From Burkholderia humptydooensis (GTDB taxonomy: Bacteria > Pseudomonadota > Gammaproteobacteria > Burkholderiales > Burkholderiaceae): a stretch of 64,000 nucleotides of DNA. This document shows, one piece after another, positions 38,258 through 49,602 of the stretch. Position 1 is the stretch's first letter, and every line of letters begins with the position of its first letter. The stretch is from the NCBI RefSeq assembly GCF_001513745.1, contig NZ_CP013380.1, positions 2,356,001 through 2,420,000 on the forward strand, written 5' to 3'. The translations under genes were made by a program, and so were the position numbers. The notes below the pieces were generated by a model, which saw only the letters and a list, made by a program, of their open reading frames with translations, made no database searches and was not told where the DNA came from.

Positions 38258-39496
38258 ATGAGCGACCCTCAACAAAACGCAGCGCCCGCGCAGCCGCAGA
38301 ACAACGGCAAGCGCAAGCGAATGATGACGCTGCTCTTCGTGGTGATCGCGATCGCCGCGATCGCGTACGGCCTCTATTACCTGCTCGTCGCGCGCTTCCA
38401 CGAAACCACCGATGACGCATACGTGAACGGCAACGTCGTGCAGATCACGCCGCAGGTGACGGGCACCGTGATCGCGGTGAAGGCGGACGACACGCAGACC
38501 GTGAAGGCGGGCGATCCGCTCGTCGTGCTCGATCCGGCCGATTCGCAGGTCGCGTTGCAGCAGGCCGAGGCGAATCTCGCGCAGACGGTGCGCCAGGTGC
38601 GCGGCCTCTACGTGAACGACGACCAGTACCGCGCGCAGGTCGCGCTGCGCCAGTCGGATCTGTCGAAGGCGCAGGACGACTTGCGCCGCCGGCTCGCCGT
38701 CGCGCAGACGGGCGCCGTGTCGCAGGAGGAAATCTCGCACGCGCGCGACGCGGTGAAGGCCGCGCAGGCATCGCTCGACGCCGCCGACCAGCAGCTCGCG
38801 TCGAACCGCGCGCTCACCGCGAACACGACTGTCGCCGATCACCCGAACGTGCTCGCCGCCGCCGCGAAGGTCCGCGACGCGTACCTGAACAACGCGCGCA
38901 ACATGCTGCCCGCGCCCGTCACGGGCTACGTCGCGAAGCGCTCGGTGCAGGTCGGCCAGCGCGTGTCGCCGGGCACGCCGCTGATGTCGGTCGTGCCGCT
39001 CTCCGCCGTGTGGGTCGACGCGAACTTCAAGGAAGTGCAACTGAAGCACATGCGGATCGGCCAGCCGGTCGAGCTGACGGCCGACATCTACGGCTCGTCG
39101 GTCAAGTACCACGGCAAGGTCGTCGGCTTCTCGGCGGGCACGGGCGCGGCGTTCTCGCTGCTGCCGGCGCAGAACGCGACGGGCAACTGGATCAAGGTCG
39201 TCCAGCGCCTGCCGGTGCGCGTCGAGCTCGATCCGAAGGAGCTGAAGGAGCATCCGCTGCGCATCGGCCTGTCGATGCAGGTCGACGTCGACATCAAGGA
39301 CGAAAGCGGCAACCAGCTCGGCAACGTGCAGAACACCGTCTACGAGACCGACGTGTTCGCGAAGTACGGCGACGATGCGAACGCGGAGATCGCGCGCATC
39401 ATCGCGCAGAACGCGGGCAGCGGCGCGCCGGCCGGCGCAGTTGCGCCGACGCCGGCGGCGAAGGTCGTCAGCGGCCGCGCATCGAACCTGATGTAA
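38258..39496 (+). CDS. emrA: EmrA-type membrane fusion protein (HlyD family)
   Basis: 412 residues. One N-terminal membrane helix (MMTLLFVVIAIAAIAYGLYYLLVA, residues 22-45) is followed by FHETTDDAYVNGNVVQITPQVTGTVIAV, the biotinyl-lipoyl half. A coiled-coil hairpin (about residues 95-190) and the beta-barrel region (PLSAVWVDANFKEVQLKHMRIGQPVELTADIYG) follow. It bridges the inner-membrane MFS pump and the outer-membrane channel. It lies 69 bases after the channel gene and 21 before emrB. Confidence 0.93.
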   Translation: MSDPQQNAAPAQPQNNGKRKRMMTLLFVVIAIAAIAYGLYYLLVARFHETTDDAYVNGNVVQITPQVTGTVIAVKADDTQTVKAGDPLVVLDPADSQVALQQAEANLAQTVRQVRGLYVNDDQYRAQVALRQSDLSKAQDDLRRRLAVAQTGAVSQEEISHARDAVKAAQASLDAADQQLASNRALTANTTVADHPNVLAAAAKVRDAYLNNARNMLPAPVTGYVAKRSVQVGQRVSPGTPLMSVVPLSAVWVDANFKEVQLKHMRIGQPVELTADIYGSSVKYHGKVVGFSAGTGAAFSLLPAQNATGNWIKVVQRLPVRVELDPKELKEHPLRIGLSMQVDVDIKDESGNQLGNVQNTVYETDVFAKYGDDANAEIARIIAQNAGSGAPAGAVAPTPAAKVVSGRASNLM

Positions 39497-39517
39497 GCGC
39501 CCCCCGGCCGAACCAGC

Positions 39518-41077
39518 ATGGCACAGCCACACGCTCCCCTTCCTCCGCTCAAGGGCGGACAACTGATACTCGGCACGATCGCGGTATCGCTCGCCGTGTT
39601 CATGAACGTGCTCGATACGTCGATCGCCAACGTCGCTATCCCGACGATCTCGGGCGACCTCGGCGTATCGTCCGACCAGGGCACCTGGGTCATCACGTCG
39701 TTCGCGGTCGCCAACGCGATCTCGGTGCCGCTCACGGGCTGGCTCACCGATCGCATCGGCCAGGTGCGCCTCTTCCTCGCGTCGATCATGCTGTTCGTGA
39801 TCTCGTCGTGGATGTGCGGCCTCGCGCCGACGCTGCCGTTCCTGCTAGCATCGCGCGTGCTGCAGGGCGCAGTCGCCGGACCGATGATCCCGCTGTCGCA
39901 AGCGCTGCTGCTGTCGAGCTATCCGCGCGCGAAAGCGCCGATGGCGCTCGCGCTCTGGTCGATGACGACGCTGATCGCGCCCGTGGCAGGCCCGATTCTC
40001 GGCGGCTGGATCTCGGACAATTACTCGTGGCCGTGGATCTTCTACGTGAACATTCCGGTCGGCATCGCCGCCGCGGCCGTCACGTGGATGATCTATCGCA
40101 GCCGCGAGTCGGCCGTGCGCCGCGCGCCGATCGACGGCGTCGGGCTCGCGCTCCTCGTGATCTGGGTCGGCTCGCTGCAGATCATGCTCGACAAGGGCAA
40201 GGACCTCGACTGGTTCGCGTCGACGACGATCGTCGTGCTCGCGCTCACCGCGCTGATCGCGTTCGCGTTCTTCGTCGTCTGGGAATTGACGGCCGAGCAC
40301 CCGGTCGTCGACCTGTCGCTGTTCCGGATGCGCAACTTCTCCGGCGGCACGATCGCGCTGTCGGTCGGCTACGGCCTCTACTTCGGCAACCTCGTGCTGC
40401 TGCCGCTCTGGCTGCAGACGCAGATCGGCTACACGGCCACCGACGCGGGGCTCGTGATGGCGCCCGTCGGCTTCTTCGCGATCCTGCTGTCGCCGCTCAC
40501 GGGCAAGTACCTGTCGCGCACCGATCCGCGCTACATCGCCACGGCCGCGTTCCTCACGTTCGCGCTGTGCTTCTGGATGCGCTCGCGCTATACGACGGGC
40601 GTCGACGAATGGTCGCTGATGGCGCCGACCTTCGTGCAGGGGATCGCGATGGCGGGCTTCTTCATCCCGCTCGTGTCGATCACGCTGTCCGGCCTCCCAG
40701 GCCACCGGATTCCGGCGGCGTCGGGCCTGTCGAACTTCGTGCGGATCATGTGCGGCGGCATCGGGACGTCGATCTTCCAGACCGCGTGGGACCATCGGAA
40801 CAACTTCCACCACGCGCAGCTCGTCGAGCAGGCGACCCCGTACAACCCGACCTTCAACCAGGCGGTCACGCAGATGGGGCAGCTCGGGCTCACGCGGGAC
40901 CAGGCGCACGGGCTCATCAACAACATGGCGACGCAGCAGGCCGCGCAACTGGGCGTGAACGATCTGTTCTACATCTCGGCCGCGATCTTCGTGCTGCTGA
41001 TCGCGCTCATCTGGATCACGAAGCCCGAGCGCGCGGGCGGCGGCAACTCGAGCGCGGCGGCGTCGGCCGCGCACTGA
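39518..41077 (+). CDS. emrB: EmrB-type MFS drug exporter (DHA2 family)
   Basis: 519 residues with 14 predicted membrane helices. Family motifs are LDTSIANVAIPTISGDLG in helix 1, GWLTDRIGQVRLFLAS (motif A) and the helix-5 antiporter region MALALWSMTTLIAPVAGPILGGWI (motif C). It exports hydrophobic drugs or acids by proton antiport together with EmrA and the outer-membrane channel. It is the last gene of the MarR-regulated operon, followed by a terminator. Confidence 0.94.
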   Translation: MAQPHAPLPPLKGGQLILGTIAVSLAVFMNVLDTSIANVAIPTISGDLGVSSDQGTWVITSFAVANAISVPLTGWLTDRIGQVRLFLASIMLFVISSWMCGLAPTLPFLLASRVLQGAVAGPMIPLSQALLLSSYPRAKAPMALALWSMTTLIAPVAGPILGGWISDNYSWPWIFYVNIPVGIAAAAVTWMIYRSRESAVRRAPIDGVGLALLVIWVGSLQIMLDKGKDLDWFASTTIVVLALTALIAFAFFVVWELTAEHPVVDLSLFRMRNFSGGTIALSVGYGLYFGNLVLLPLWLQTQIGYTATDAGLVMAPVGFFAILLSPLTGKYLSRTDPRYIATAAFLTFALCFWMRSRYTTGVDEWSLMAPTFVQGIAMAGFFIPLVSITLSGLPGHRIPAASGLSNFVRIMCGGIGTSIFQTAWDHRNNFHHAQLVEQATPYNPTFNQAVTQMGQLGLTRDQAHGLINNMATQQAAQLGVNDLFYISAAIFVLLIALIWITKPERAGGGNSSAAASAAH

Positions 41078-41110
41078 GCAGCGTCCCGCGCCGTTCGCGG
41101 CGCGCGAAGC

Positions 41111-41142
41111 GAAACGCCCGGCTTTCGAGCCGGGCGTTTTCG
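41111..41142. terminator. Bidirectional terminator between emrB and truB
   Basis: AAACGCCCGGCT-TTCG-AGCCGGGCGTTTT is a strong stem with A- and T-runs, placed between the converging genes. Confidence 0.9.
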
Positions 41143-41191
41143 TTGTGTCGACGCGATGCGACGCGATGCGATACGCGGCGCGAATGCGCGG

Positions 41192-42127
41192 CTACGCGCC
41201 CGTCACGACGAGCCGCTCCGGCGCAAGCACGCCTTCCGACGCGCGCGCGACGCCGAGCAGCCGGTCATCGGCATCATAGACGCGCACGCGCTCGCCTTCG
41301 TTCGCCTCGGGTCGCGCCGCGAGCTCGGAGAGCTTCAGCCGCTGGCCGTGCAGAAAACGCTTCGCGAGCGCCGCGTCGAGCGTCACGAACGGGAACGTCG
41401 ACAGCAGCGCGTCGACGGGCGCGAGCCGCGCGTCGCGCTCGTCCTGCGTCGCGGCGTCGAGCGCATCGAGCGTCACCGCATGCTCGAGCGTCAGCGAGCC
41501 GACGCCCGTCCGCCGCAACATCGTCAGATGCGCGCCGCAACCGAGCGCCGCGCCGATGTCCTCCGCGAGCGTGCGCACGTATGTGCCCTTGCTGCACGTC
41601 ACGCGAAACGTGACGTCGGGCAGCGCGCACGACAGGAGCTCGAGCGAGCGGATCGTCACCGTGCGCCCTTCGCGCTCGACCGTCTGGCCGGCGCGCGCGT
41701 ATTCGTAAAGCGGCTTGCCGTCGCGTTTGAGCGCCGAATACATCGGCGGCACCTGCACGATGTCGCCGACGAAGCGCGCGAGCGCCGCGCCGACCGCTGC
41801 TTCGTCGCAGGTGATGTCGCGCGTGTCGAGCACGTCGCCTTCGGCGTCGCCCGTCGTCGTGCGCACGCCGAGCCGCATCGTCGCTTCATAGGTCTTGTCG
41901 GCGTCGAGCAGATCCTGCGAGAACTTCGTCGCTTCACCGAAGCAAAGCGGCAGCAGCCCCGATGCGAGCGGGTCGAGCGTGCCCGTATGGCCCGCCTTCT
42001 TCGCAAGATACAAACGCTTCGCGCGCATCAGCGCGTCGTTGCTCGAAAGCCCGACCGGCTTGTCGAGCAGCAGCACGCCGTCGAGCGCGCGGCGGGCAAT
42101 CCGGGGGCGGGGCGAAACAGTCGTCAT
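41192..42127 (-). CDS. truB: tRNA pseudouridine-55 synthase TruB
   Basis: 311 residues from MTTVSPRPRIARRALDGVLLLDKPVGLSSNDAL. The catalytic Asp is in GHTGTLDPLASG (Asp52), followed by LGVRTTTGDAEGD and FVGDIVQVPPMYSALKRDGKPLYEYAR. The C-terminal PUA-like region ends the protein. It forms pseudouridine 55 in the T-loop of tRNAs. It is the last gene of the rimP-nusA-infB-rbfA-truB operon, 28 bases after rbfA. Confidence 0.95.
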   Translation of the reverse strand: MTTVSPRPRIARRALDGVLLLDKPVGLSSNDALMRAKRLYLAKKAGHTGTLDPLASGLLPLCFGEATKFSQDLLDADKTYEATMRLGVRTTTGDAEGDVLDTRDITCDEAAVGAALARFVGDIVQVPPMYSALKRDGKPLYEYARAGQTVEREGRTVTIRSLELLSCALPDVTFRVTCSKGTYVRTLAEDIGAALGCGAHLTMLRRTGVGSLTLEHAVTLDALDAATQDERDARLAPVDALLSTFPFVTLDAALAKRFLHGQRLKLSELAARPEANEGERVRVYDADDRLLGVARASEGVLAPERLVVTGA

Positions 42128-42155
42128 GGTCAGCGCGCAATGGCTCGTGCGATGC

Positions 42156-42524
42156 TCAGTCGTCCTTCGCGCGCGTCGCGTTCGCCTCGTCGATGAGGCG
42201 CGACATCGCGACGGCCTTCTCGATCGTCTGGTCGTAGTGGAAATGCAGCGTCGGCACCGTATGAATGTGCAGGCGCTTGAAAAGCAGATTGTGCAGATGG
42301 CCGGCCGCATGGTTGAGCGCTTCCTGCGTGTCCGCGGGATTGCCCGTGAGCGCGGTGAAGTAGACCTTGGCGTGCGCGTAGTCGGGCGTGAGCTCGACCG
42401 ACTGGATCGTCACGATCCCGATGCGCGGGTCCTTGACCTCGCGCATGATGAGCTCGGACAGATCCCGCTGGATCTGATCGGCGATCTGCACGTTGCGATT
42501 GGGAGAACTGCGTTTTTTCGACAT
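42156..42524 (-). CDS. rbfA: Ribosome-binding factor A
   Basis: 122 residues from [57 protein letters not shown]. The KH-like fold and length are typical. It assists 16S rRNA 5'-end maturation in the 30S subunit, and is important in cold. It lies between infB and truB. Confidence 0.95.
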   Translation of the reverse strand: MSKKRSSPNRNVQIADQIQRDLSELIMREVKDPRIGIVTIQSVELTPDYAHAKVYFTALTGNPADTQEALNHAAGHLHNLLFKRLHIHTVPTLHFHYDQTIEKAVAMSRLIDEANATRAKDD

Positions 42525-42629
42525 GATAAATCCGTCATCCGGTTGATCGGCGAAGCGCGCGACACCGTTCATGAAAATGGGCGGGGCGGGCCCAAGCCCG
42601 ACCCGCCCATTCAAGCCGTCACGCCGGCG

Positions 42630-45548
42630 TTACAGCGTACGCGCGACTTCCGTGACTTCGAACACCTCGAACTGGTCGCCTTCGACAATATCGTTGAAGT
42701 TCTTGATCGACATACCGCATTCGAAACCCTGCTTCACTTCCTTGACGTCGTCCTTGAAGCGCTTCAGCGAATCGAGCTCGCCCGTGAAGATCACGACGTT
42801 GTTGCGCAGCACGCGCACCGACGACGAGCGCTTGACGATGCCGTCCGTGACCATACAGCCGGCGACCGCGCCGACCTTCGGCACCTTGAACACCTGGCGC
42901 ACCTCGACCATGCCCGTCACGACTTCGCGCTTCTCCGGCGCGAGCATGCCCGACATCGCCGCCTTCACCTCATCCACCGCGTCGTAGATGATGTTGTAGT
43001 AGCGGATGTCGATGCCGTTCGCCTCGGCGAGCTTGCGCGCCTGGGCGTCCGCACGCGTGTTGAAGCCGATGATGACGGCCTTCGACGCGGTCGCGAGATT
43101 GACGTCGCTTTCGCTGATGCCGCCCACCGCGCTGTGCACGATCTGCACGCGCACTTCGCTGGTCGACAGCTTGAGCAACGATTGCACGAGCGCTTCCTGC
43201 GAGCCCTGTACGTCCGCCTTGATGATGAGCGGCAGGTTCTGCACTTCGCCTTCGCCCATCTGCTCGAGCATGCTTTCGAGCTTCGCCGCCTGCTGCTTCG
43301 CGAGCTTGACGTCGCGGAACTTGCCCTGACGGAACAGCGCGATTTCGCGCGCCTTGCGCTCGTCCGGCAGCACGATGACTTCCTCGCCCGCGCCCGGCAC
43401 TTCGGACAGGCCCTGGATCTCGACCGGAATCGACGGGCCGGCTTCCTTCGTCGGCTTGCCGTTTTCGTCGAGCATCGCGCGCACGCGGCCGTAGGCCGTG
43501 CCAGCGAGCACGACGTCGCCGCGGTTCAGCGTGCCGGACTGCACGAGCACCGTCGCGACCGGGCCCTTGCCCTTGTCGAGCTTCGCTTCGATCACGATGC
43601 CCTTCGCCGGCGAATCGACGGGCGCCTTCAGCTCCAGCACTTCCGCTTGCAGCAGCACGTTCTCGAGCAGCTCGTCGATGCCCGCGCCCGTCTTCGCCGA
43701 CACCGGCACGAACGGCGAATCGCCGCCGTACTCTTCCGGCACGACGCCTTCCGCGACGAGTTCCTGCTTGACGCGATCGGGGTTCGCGTCCGGCTTGTCG
43801 ATCTTGTTGATCGCGACGACGATCGGCACCCCGCCCGCCTTCGCGTGCGAGATCGCTTCCTTCGTCTGCGGCATCACGCCGTCGTCGGCCGCCACCACCA
43901 GAATGACGATGTCGGTCGCCTTCGCGCCGCGCGCACGCATGGCCGTGAACGCTTCGTGACCCGGCGTATCGAGGAACGTGACGACGCCGCGCGGCGTTTC
44001 GACGTGATACGCGCCGATGTGCTGCGTGATTCCGCCCGCTTCGCCCGCCGCGACCTTCGCGCGGCGGATGTAGTCGAGCAGCGACGTCTTGCCGTGGTCG
44101 ACGTGACCCATGACGGTGACGACGGGCGGCCGCGGCAGTTGCTCCGCATCGCTGCCGACTTCGCCTTCGACGAGCAGCGCCTCCGGATCGTCGAGCTTCG
44201 CGGCGAGCGCGCGGTGGCCCAGTTCCTCGACGACGATCATCGCCGTTTCCTGGTCCAGCACCTGGTTGATCGTGACCATCTGGCCCATCTTCATCATCAC
44301 CTTGATGACTTCCGATGCCTTGATCGCCATCTTGTGCGCGAGATCCGCGACGGAGATGGTCTCCGGCACGTGCACTTCACGCACGATCGGCTCGGTCGGC
44401 GCCTGGAACGACGACCCGTTGTCCTGATGCTTGCCGCGCCCCTTCGGGCCGCCGCGCCAGCCACGGTCGACGCCGCCGCTCGAATCGCCGCGCGTCTTGA
44501 TGCCGCGGCGCTTCGCAGCGTCGTCCTGCCAGGGGCCCTTGCCTGCGCCCGGCTTCTTGTTGCGGTCGCCCGCGGGCGCGGTGGCGGGCGCCGCCGCGCC
44601 GCTTGCCGGCTTCTTCGCCGCAGGACGGGCCGCAGCCGCCTCGCCGGCGGGCTTCGCCGGCTTGTGCAGCGTGCCCTTCGCCTCGGCCGCCTTCGCAGCC
44701 GGCTGCTCGGCCGGCTTCGGCGGCTCGACCGCCTTGACCTGCGCGCGGCGCGGCGTGTTCATCATTTCGCGGATCGCGCGCGCTTCGGCCTCGGCAGCTT
44801 CGCGGCGCTTGCGAATCTCTTCCTGCTCGGCGCGCGCCTTGTCGGCCGCTTCGCGCGCAGCGTCCTCGGCCTTCTTCGCCGCTTCGCGCTGTGCAGCGCG
44901 CTCGGCAGCCGCGCGCGCTTCGTCCTGAGCGGTCTGCTCGCTCTGCTCGCGCTGCGCTTCCTCGCGAGCCGCCGCGGCCTGCTGCGCGGCTTCCGCCTGC
45001 GCTGCCGCCGCGCGCTTCGCCGCAGCCTCTTCTTCCGCGCGGCGGCGCTCAGCCTCGGCCGCTTCCTCGCGCGCGCGGCGCTCGGCTTCCTCGCGCTCGA
45101 GACGCTCCTGGCGCTCGCGCAGTTCCTGCGCCTGCTTCGTGAGCAGCTCGGCCTCGCGGCGCGCTTCTTCCTCGCGGCGCTTCAGCTCGGCTTCCGCCTG
45201 CTCGTCGGTCTGCGCCTGAGCCTGGTCGGCGCCCGTCTCGCTCACGTCGTCGCGCTTGACGAACGTGCGCTTCTTGCGCACCTCGACCTGAATGGTACGA
45301 GCCTTACCCGTTGCGTCGGCCTGCTTGATCTCCGACGTGTGCCGGCGAGTCAGCGTGATCTTGCGCTTGTCGCCATCGGACGCACCGTGCGACTTGCGCA
45401 AATGATCGAGCAGACGCGCCTTGTCCGTCTCCGACAGCGCATCGTCCTCGCTCGCTTTCTGGACGCCCGCTGCCTGCAGTTGTTCGAGCAGCACACCAGC
45501 AGGCATTTTCAGTTCCGCGGCAAATTGGGCTACGTTGTTACTCGCCAT
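42630..45548 (-). CDS. infB: Translation initiation factor IF-2
   Basis: 972 residues. The N-terminal IF2_N domain ([26 protein letters not shown]) is followed by a long Glu/Ala/Arg-rich coiled region (about 120-290), a basic Gly-rich linker, and a second IF2_N-like part. The G domain has [12 protein letters not shown] (481-492), DTPGHEAF and NKIDKPDA. The C-terminal domains that bind fMet-tRNA follow. It starts 91 bases after nusA. The long charged N-terminus is usual for beta-proteobacteria. Confidence 0.96.
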   Translation of the reverse strand: MASNNVAQFAAELKMPAGVLLEQLQAAGVQKASEDDALSETDKARLLDHLRKSHGASDGDKRKITLTRRHTSEIKQADATGKARTIQVEVRKKRTFVKRDDVSETGADQAQAQTDEQAEAELKRREEEARREAELLTKQAQELRERQERLEREEAERRAREEAAEAERRRAEEEAAAKRAAAAQAEAAQQAAAAREEAQREQSEQTAQDEARAAAERAAQREAAKKAEDAAREAADKARAEQEEIRKRREAAEAEARAIREMMNTPRRAQVKAVEPPKPAEQPAAKAAEAKGTLHKPAKPAGEAAAARPAAKKPASGAAAPATAPAGDRNKKPGAGKGPWQDDAAKRRGIKTRGDSSGGVDRGWRGGPKGRGKHQDNGSSFQAPTEPIVREVHVPETISVADLAHKMAIKASEVIKVMMKMGQMVTINQVLDQETAMIVVEELGHRALAAKLDDPEALLVEGEVGSDAEQLPRPPVVTVMGHVDHGKTSLLDYIRRAKVAAGEAGGITQHIGAYHVETPRGVVTFLDTPGHEAFTAMRARGAKATDIVILVVAADDGVMPQTKEAISHAKAGGVPIVVAINKIDKPDANPDRVKQELVAEGVVPEEYGGDSPFVPVSAKTGAGIDELLENVLLQAEVLELKAPVDSPAKGIVIEAKLDKGKGPVATVLVQSGTLNRGDVVLAGTAYGRVRAMLDENGKPTKEAGPSIPVEIQGLSEVPGAGEEVIVLPDERKAREIALFRQGKFRDVKLAKQQAAKLESMLEQMGEGEVQNLPLIIKADVQGSQEALVQSLLKLSTSEVRVQIVHSAVGGISESDVNLATASKAVIIGFNTRADAQARKLAEANGIDIRYYNIIYDAVDEVKAAMSGMLAPEKREVVTGMVEVRQVFKVPKVGAVAGCMVTDGIVKRSSSVRVLRNNVVIFTGELDSLKRFKDDVKEVKQGFECGMSIKNFNDIVEGDQFEVFEVTEVARTL

Positions 45549-45639
45549 TCATTCCTCTTAGTGCAAGGACCGATTCCTTGCGGTTAGCATCGGGTCAGGC
45601 CTTCCGGCCGCCAGCAAATCAGTGCGCCATGGTCATTTC

Positions 45640-47115
45640 TCACTGGAACCAGTGTTCGCGCGCCTTCATGATCAGCGCCTTCGCGGCTTCCTCTTCCATG
45701 CCGGTCATGTCGACCAGCTCGTCCACGGCGAGCTCCGCGAGATCGTCGCGCGTCTGCACGCCCTGCTCGGCCAGCTTCGTGAGCAGTTCGGCCGTGACGC
45801 CGTCGAGGCTCTTCAGATCGAGGGCAGCCGTCTCGACCTTCTCCTCGTTCGCGATCGCCATCGTGAGCAGCGCGTCGCGCGAGCGGTTGCGCAGCTCGTG
45901 GACGGTATCCTCGTCGAATGCCTCGATTTCGAGCATTTCGTTGAGCGGCACGTAGGCGATCTCTTCGAGGCTCGTGAAGCCTTCGTCGACGAGGATGTCC
46001 GCGACTTCCTCGTCGACGTCGAGGCGCGCCATGAACAGGCCGCGCAGCGCGTCGCGCTCTTCATTCTGCTTCTGGGCGGATTCGTCCGGCGTCATGATGT
46101 TGATCTGCCAGCCGGTCAGTTCGCTGGCAAGACGCACGTTCTGGCCGCTGCGGCCGATCGCGACAGCCAGTTCGTTCTCGTCGACGACGACGTCCATCGA
46201 ATGCTTTTCTTCATCGACGACGATCGACTGGACGGCCGCCGGCGCGAGCGCGCCGATCACGAACTGGGCAGGATCCTCCGACCATAGCACGATGTCGATG
46301 TTTTCGCCACCGAGCTCGTTGCGCACGGCCTGCACGCGCGAGCCGCGGATGCCGACGCACGTGCCGATCGGATCGATCCGCTTGTCGTACGCGACGACGC
46401 CGATCTTCGCGCGCACGCCCGGATCGCGGGCCGCCGCCTTGATCTCCAGAAGCCCCTGCTCGATTTCCGGCACTTCCATCTCGAAGAGCTTCATCAGGAA
46501 TTCGGGCGCGGTGCGCGACAGCTCGATCTGCGGGCCGCGGGCGGTGCGGTCGACCTTCGCGATGTACGCGCGCACGCGGTCACCCACGCGCAGGTTTTCC
46601 TTCGGAATGAGCTGGTCGCGGCGCAACAGCGCCTCGACGCGGCCCGACTCGACGATGAAGTTGCCCTTGTCGAGGCGCTTCACCGTGCCCGTCATGATCT
46701 TCTCGCCGCGCTCGAGGTAGTCGTTCAGGATCTGCTCGCGCTCCGCGTCGCGCACCTTCTGCAGGATCACCTGCTTCGCGGCCTGCGCGCCGATCCGGCC
46801 GAACTCGATCGACGGCACCGGCTCCTCGATGTAGTCGCCCACCTCGACTTCGGGCTTCTGCTCGCGCGCCTCGAACAGCAGGATCTCGCGATCCGGCTCC
46901 TGCAGGCCCGCCTCGTCTGGCACGACGAGCCAGCGACGGAACGTCTCGTGTTCACCGCTCTCGCGATCGATATGCACGCGGATCTCGGCGCCTTCGTCGA
47001 ACAGTTTCTTGGAAGCCGACGCGAGGGCCGCTTCGAGCGCGCCCAGCACGACGTCCTTGTCGACGTTCTTCTCGCGCGCCAGCGCATCCACCAACATCAA
47101 CACTTCGCGACTCAT
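45640..47115 (-). CDS. nusA: Transcription termination/antitermination factor NusA
   Basis: 491 residues. It carries the N-terminal RNA-polymerase-binding domain ([37 protein letters not shown]), S1 domain ([27 protein letters not shown]), two KH domains ([21 protein letters not shown]), and two C-terminal helix-hairpin-helix acidic repeats. Its ATG overlaps the rimP stop by four bases (ATGA), so translation is coupled. Confidence 0.96.
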
Positions 47116-47573
47116 TGTTTGCGGCTCCTAAAGTCAACGTGCGGAATCAGGCGGGCTTTGTCGATGTCCGCCAGCGTGAAATCCAGCATGGCCGCCTCGC
47201 CCTTCTTCCTCTCAAATTCCAAACCGATCGTCTCGCCGTTCGGCGCGTGCAGAATGCCCCGGTACGTCTTGCGCCCGTCCAACGGCTTTTTCAAGGTGAT
47301 GACGGCCTCGCTGCCCGCGAAACGCGTGAAGTCAGCCAGCTTCTTCAACGGCCGGTCGAGCCCCGGTGACGAGACCTCGAGCCGTTCGTAATCGATGTTT
47401 TCGACCGTCAGTACGTGCTGGAGCTGACGCGTGACCTTTTCGCAATCGTCGATCGTAATGCCGGCGGGCTGATCGATGTAGACGCAGACCATGCCGCGCC
47501 CGGTGCGCTCGAGATCGACGAGCTCGTAGCCGAGCCCCGTGACCGTAGTTTCTATCAGTTCCGTCAGTTGCAC
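47112..47573 (-). CDS. rimP: Ribosome maturation factor RimP
   Basis: 153 residues: [78 protein letters not shown] is the RimP pattern. It helps 30S assembly. It is the first gene of the nusA-infB operon. The operon promoter must lie between 47574 and 47676. Confidence 0.95.
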
Positions 47574-47676
47574 AGTGTCCTCTCAGGTGTCCGCGCCCGC
47601 CCCTCGCGATTCACCCGCTGAACGCGCGCCTTAGCCGGCGCAGGAAGCGCTACCCGAGATGCCCAACCGTTTCGGC

Positions 47677-47701
47677 AAAAAAAAATGGGCGCAACGCCCA
47701 T
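47677..47701 (-). terminator. Terminator downstream of rluB
   Basis: On the minus strand ATGGGCG-TTG-CGCCCAT is followed by nine T. It separates rluB from the rimP operon. The remaining parts of the 47574-47877 gap show only the rimP upstream region and no gene. Confidence 0.85.
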
Positions 47702-47877
47702 CTTGTTACCGGTGGTCGCACCTGAGCTACACATCGAATCCGTACGCCCAGCGACTCCGCGATTATAGCGATTTTTGGCCCGAACGCAAAGCTCGGCCCC
47801 GCAAAATCAGCCGAAAACGGCGATTTGGCGGGGCACTCGCAACGCTCGCCGCGGTTGCGAATGCCGTTCTCACCCGC

Positions 47878-49539
47878 TCAGCGGCTGCGCGAACGATTGC
47901 GCTGCTGCGGCGTACGCTGGCCGCCGCGTGCGCCGCCTTCGGCGCGATTGCCGTTCGGGTTGCGGCCGCCCTTGCCGGCGCCGCGCTTGTTGGCGCCCGC
48001 GCCGCCGTAGGACGCGCGGTTGCCGTCGACGTCGCGGCCGCCCTGGCGCGGCGCGCCGCCGCCGTAGCCCGGCAGGCCCGCGTAGCCGCCCAGCCCCGCG
48101 CCGAAGCCGCCGCCCGCCGGGCCGCGGCGGCCGCGCCGCGGCTGGTCGAGCTGGCCGTGAGTCGTCAGCACGGGTTCGCGATTGATGAAGCCCATCGACG
48201 TCTGCATCGGATCGGGCTGGCGGCGCTCGGTCGCGCCGCCGCGCTTGCCCTTCTCCTCGGTCGGCGCTTTCAGGCCGACCGTCGACATCAGGCGCCGCAC
48301 CTGCGCCTCGTCGAGCTCCTCCCAGCGGCCGCGCTTCAGCCCGCGCGGCAGCGGAATCGGGCCGTGGCGCGTGCGGATCAGGCGGCTCACCATCAAGCCG
48401 ACCGCATCGAACATCCGCCGCACCTCGCGGTTGCGGCCTTCGGCGAGCGCGACGTGATACCAGTGATTCGTGCCTTCGCCGCCGCCGTCGCGGATGCGCA
48501 GGAAGTTCGCCGGGCCGTCATCGAGCTCGACGCCGTGCAGCAGCTTCTGGCGCGACGCCTCGGACAGCTCGCCGACGACGCGCACCGCATACTCGCGCTC
48601 GACGCTGTAGCGCGGGTGCATGAAGCGGTTCGCGAGGTCGCCCGACGTCGTCAGCATCAGCAGGCCCTCGGTATTGAAGTCGAGGCGGCCGACCGCGAGC
48701 CATTTCGCGGTCTTCATCGGCGGCAGCCGGTCGAACACCGACGGGCGGCCCTCCGGATCCGCGTGGCTCACGATCTCGCCCGTCGGCTTGTGGTACAGCA
48801 GCACGCGCGGCGGCTTGTTCGGCAGCTTGCGCTTGACCGGCTTGCCGTTGATCCGGACCTGATCGGTCGGCATGATCCGCTGGCCGATGTGCGCCGGCTC
48901 GCCGTTCACCGACACGCGGCCGGCGACGATGAGCTCTTCCATCTCGCGGCGCGAGCCCATGCCGGCTTCCGCGAGCACCTTGTGCAGCTTCGGCGCGTCG
49001 TCTTCCGGCGACAGCACGCGCTTCGGCTGATTCTGGCGGCCCCGGCGCAGCATCGGCGCGCGCACGCCACCGCCCGACGCGTTGTTGTCGGCGTCGAACG
49101 CGGGTGAAATCACGTAGGCAAATACATCGTCCTGGGCCGCCTCGGCGGACGACGGGGCCGGCGCAGCCGGCGCGCCCCGCTTCGCCTGGCCGCCTTGCCG
49201 CGCCGCGCCTTCGCGCTTGCCTGCCGCCTTGCGCGGCGCCTTCGCCGCGGCGTCCTTGCTGCGCGGCGCGCGAGCCGGCGCTTTCGCTGCGTCGACGCCC
49301 GCGCCCGCGCCGGCGTCGGCCGCCGGCGCCGCTTCAGCGCTTTCCGCCGCGTCGGTATTCTTCGACTTCGCGGCCGCTCGGCGGCGCGCGATCAAGCTGC
49401 GCGGCCCGCGCCGCAAGCCGCGGCGCGGGCGGTCTTCGCCGCCCCCGTCCGCAGCGGACTGCTCGGGTGCGCCGTCGGCGCGCGCCGTCGCAACGGCATG
49501 CGCAGATTCGGACGAATCGATGTCGTGGGTATCAGTCAA
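47878..49539 (-). CDS. rluB: 23S rRNA pseudouridine synthase RluB, with long N- and C-terminal extensions
   Basis: 553 residues; E. coli RluB has about 290. Residues 1-165 are an Ala/Arg/Lys-rich, probably disordered extension. The S4 domain ([33 protein letters not shown]) and the catalytic domain with [14 protein letters not shown] (catalytic Asp) and [15 protein letters not shown] follow. The last 130 residues are Gly/Arg-rich ([15 protein letters not shown] and so on). The protein modifies 23S rRNA near position 2605. The extensions probably bind RNA. It lies 63 bases after scpB. Confidence 0.92.
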   Translation of the reverse strand: MTDTHDIDSSESAHAVATARADGAPEQSAADGGGEDRPRRGLRRGPRSLIARRRAAAKSKNTDAAESAEAAPAADAGAGAGVDAAKAPARAPRSKDAAAKAPRKAAGKREGAARQGGQAKRGAPAAPAPSSAEAAQDDVFAYVISPAFDADNNASGGGVRAPMLRRGRQNQPKRVLSPEDDAPKLHKVLAEAGMGSRREMEELIVAGRVSVNGEPAHIGQRIMPTDQVRINGKPVKRKLPNKPPRVLLYHKPTGEIVSHADPEGRPSVFDRLPPMKTAKWLAVGRLDFNTEGLLMLTTSGDLANRFMHPRYSVEREYAVRVVGELSEASRQKLLHGVELDDGPANFLRIRDGGGEGTNHWYHVALAEGRNREVRRMFDAVGLMVSRLIRTRHGPIPLPRGLKRGRWEELDEAQVRRLMSTVGLKAPTEEKGKRGGATERRQPDPMQTSMGFINREPVLTTHGQLDQPRRGRRGPAGGGFGAGLGGYAGLPGYGGGAPRQGGRDVDGNRASYGGAGANKRGAGKGGRNPNGNRAEGGARGGQRTPQQRNRSRSR

Positions 49540-49602
49540 AACAACCTCAAAATGTCAGGTCTCGCGCCCGTCGCGGGCACGGCTGGGGTTCGGCCGCCCG
49601 TC

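Noticed and set aside
41895..45587. A 1230-codon plus-strand frame opposite infB
   Set aside because: Antisense reading of IF-2; no independent start signal or domain.
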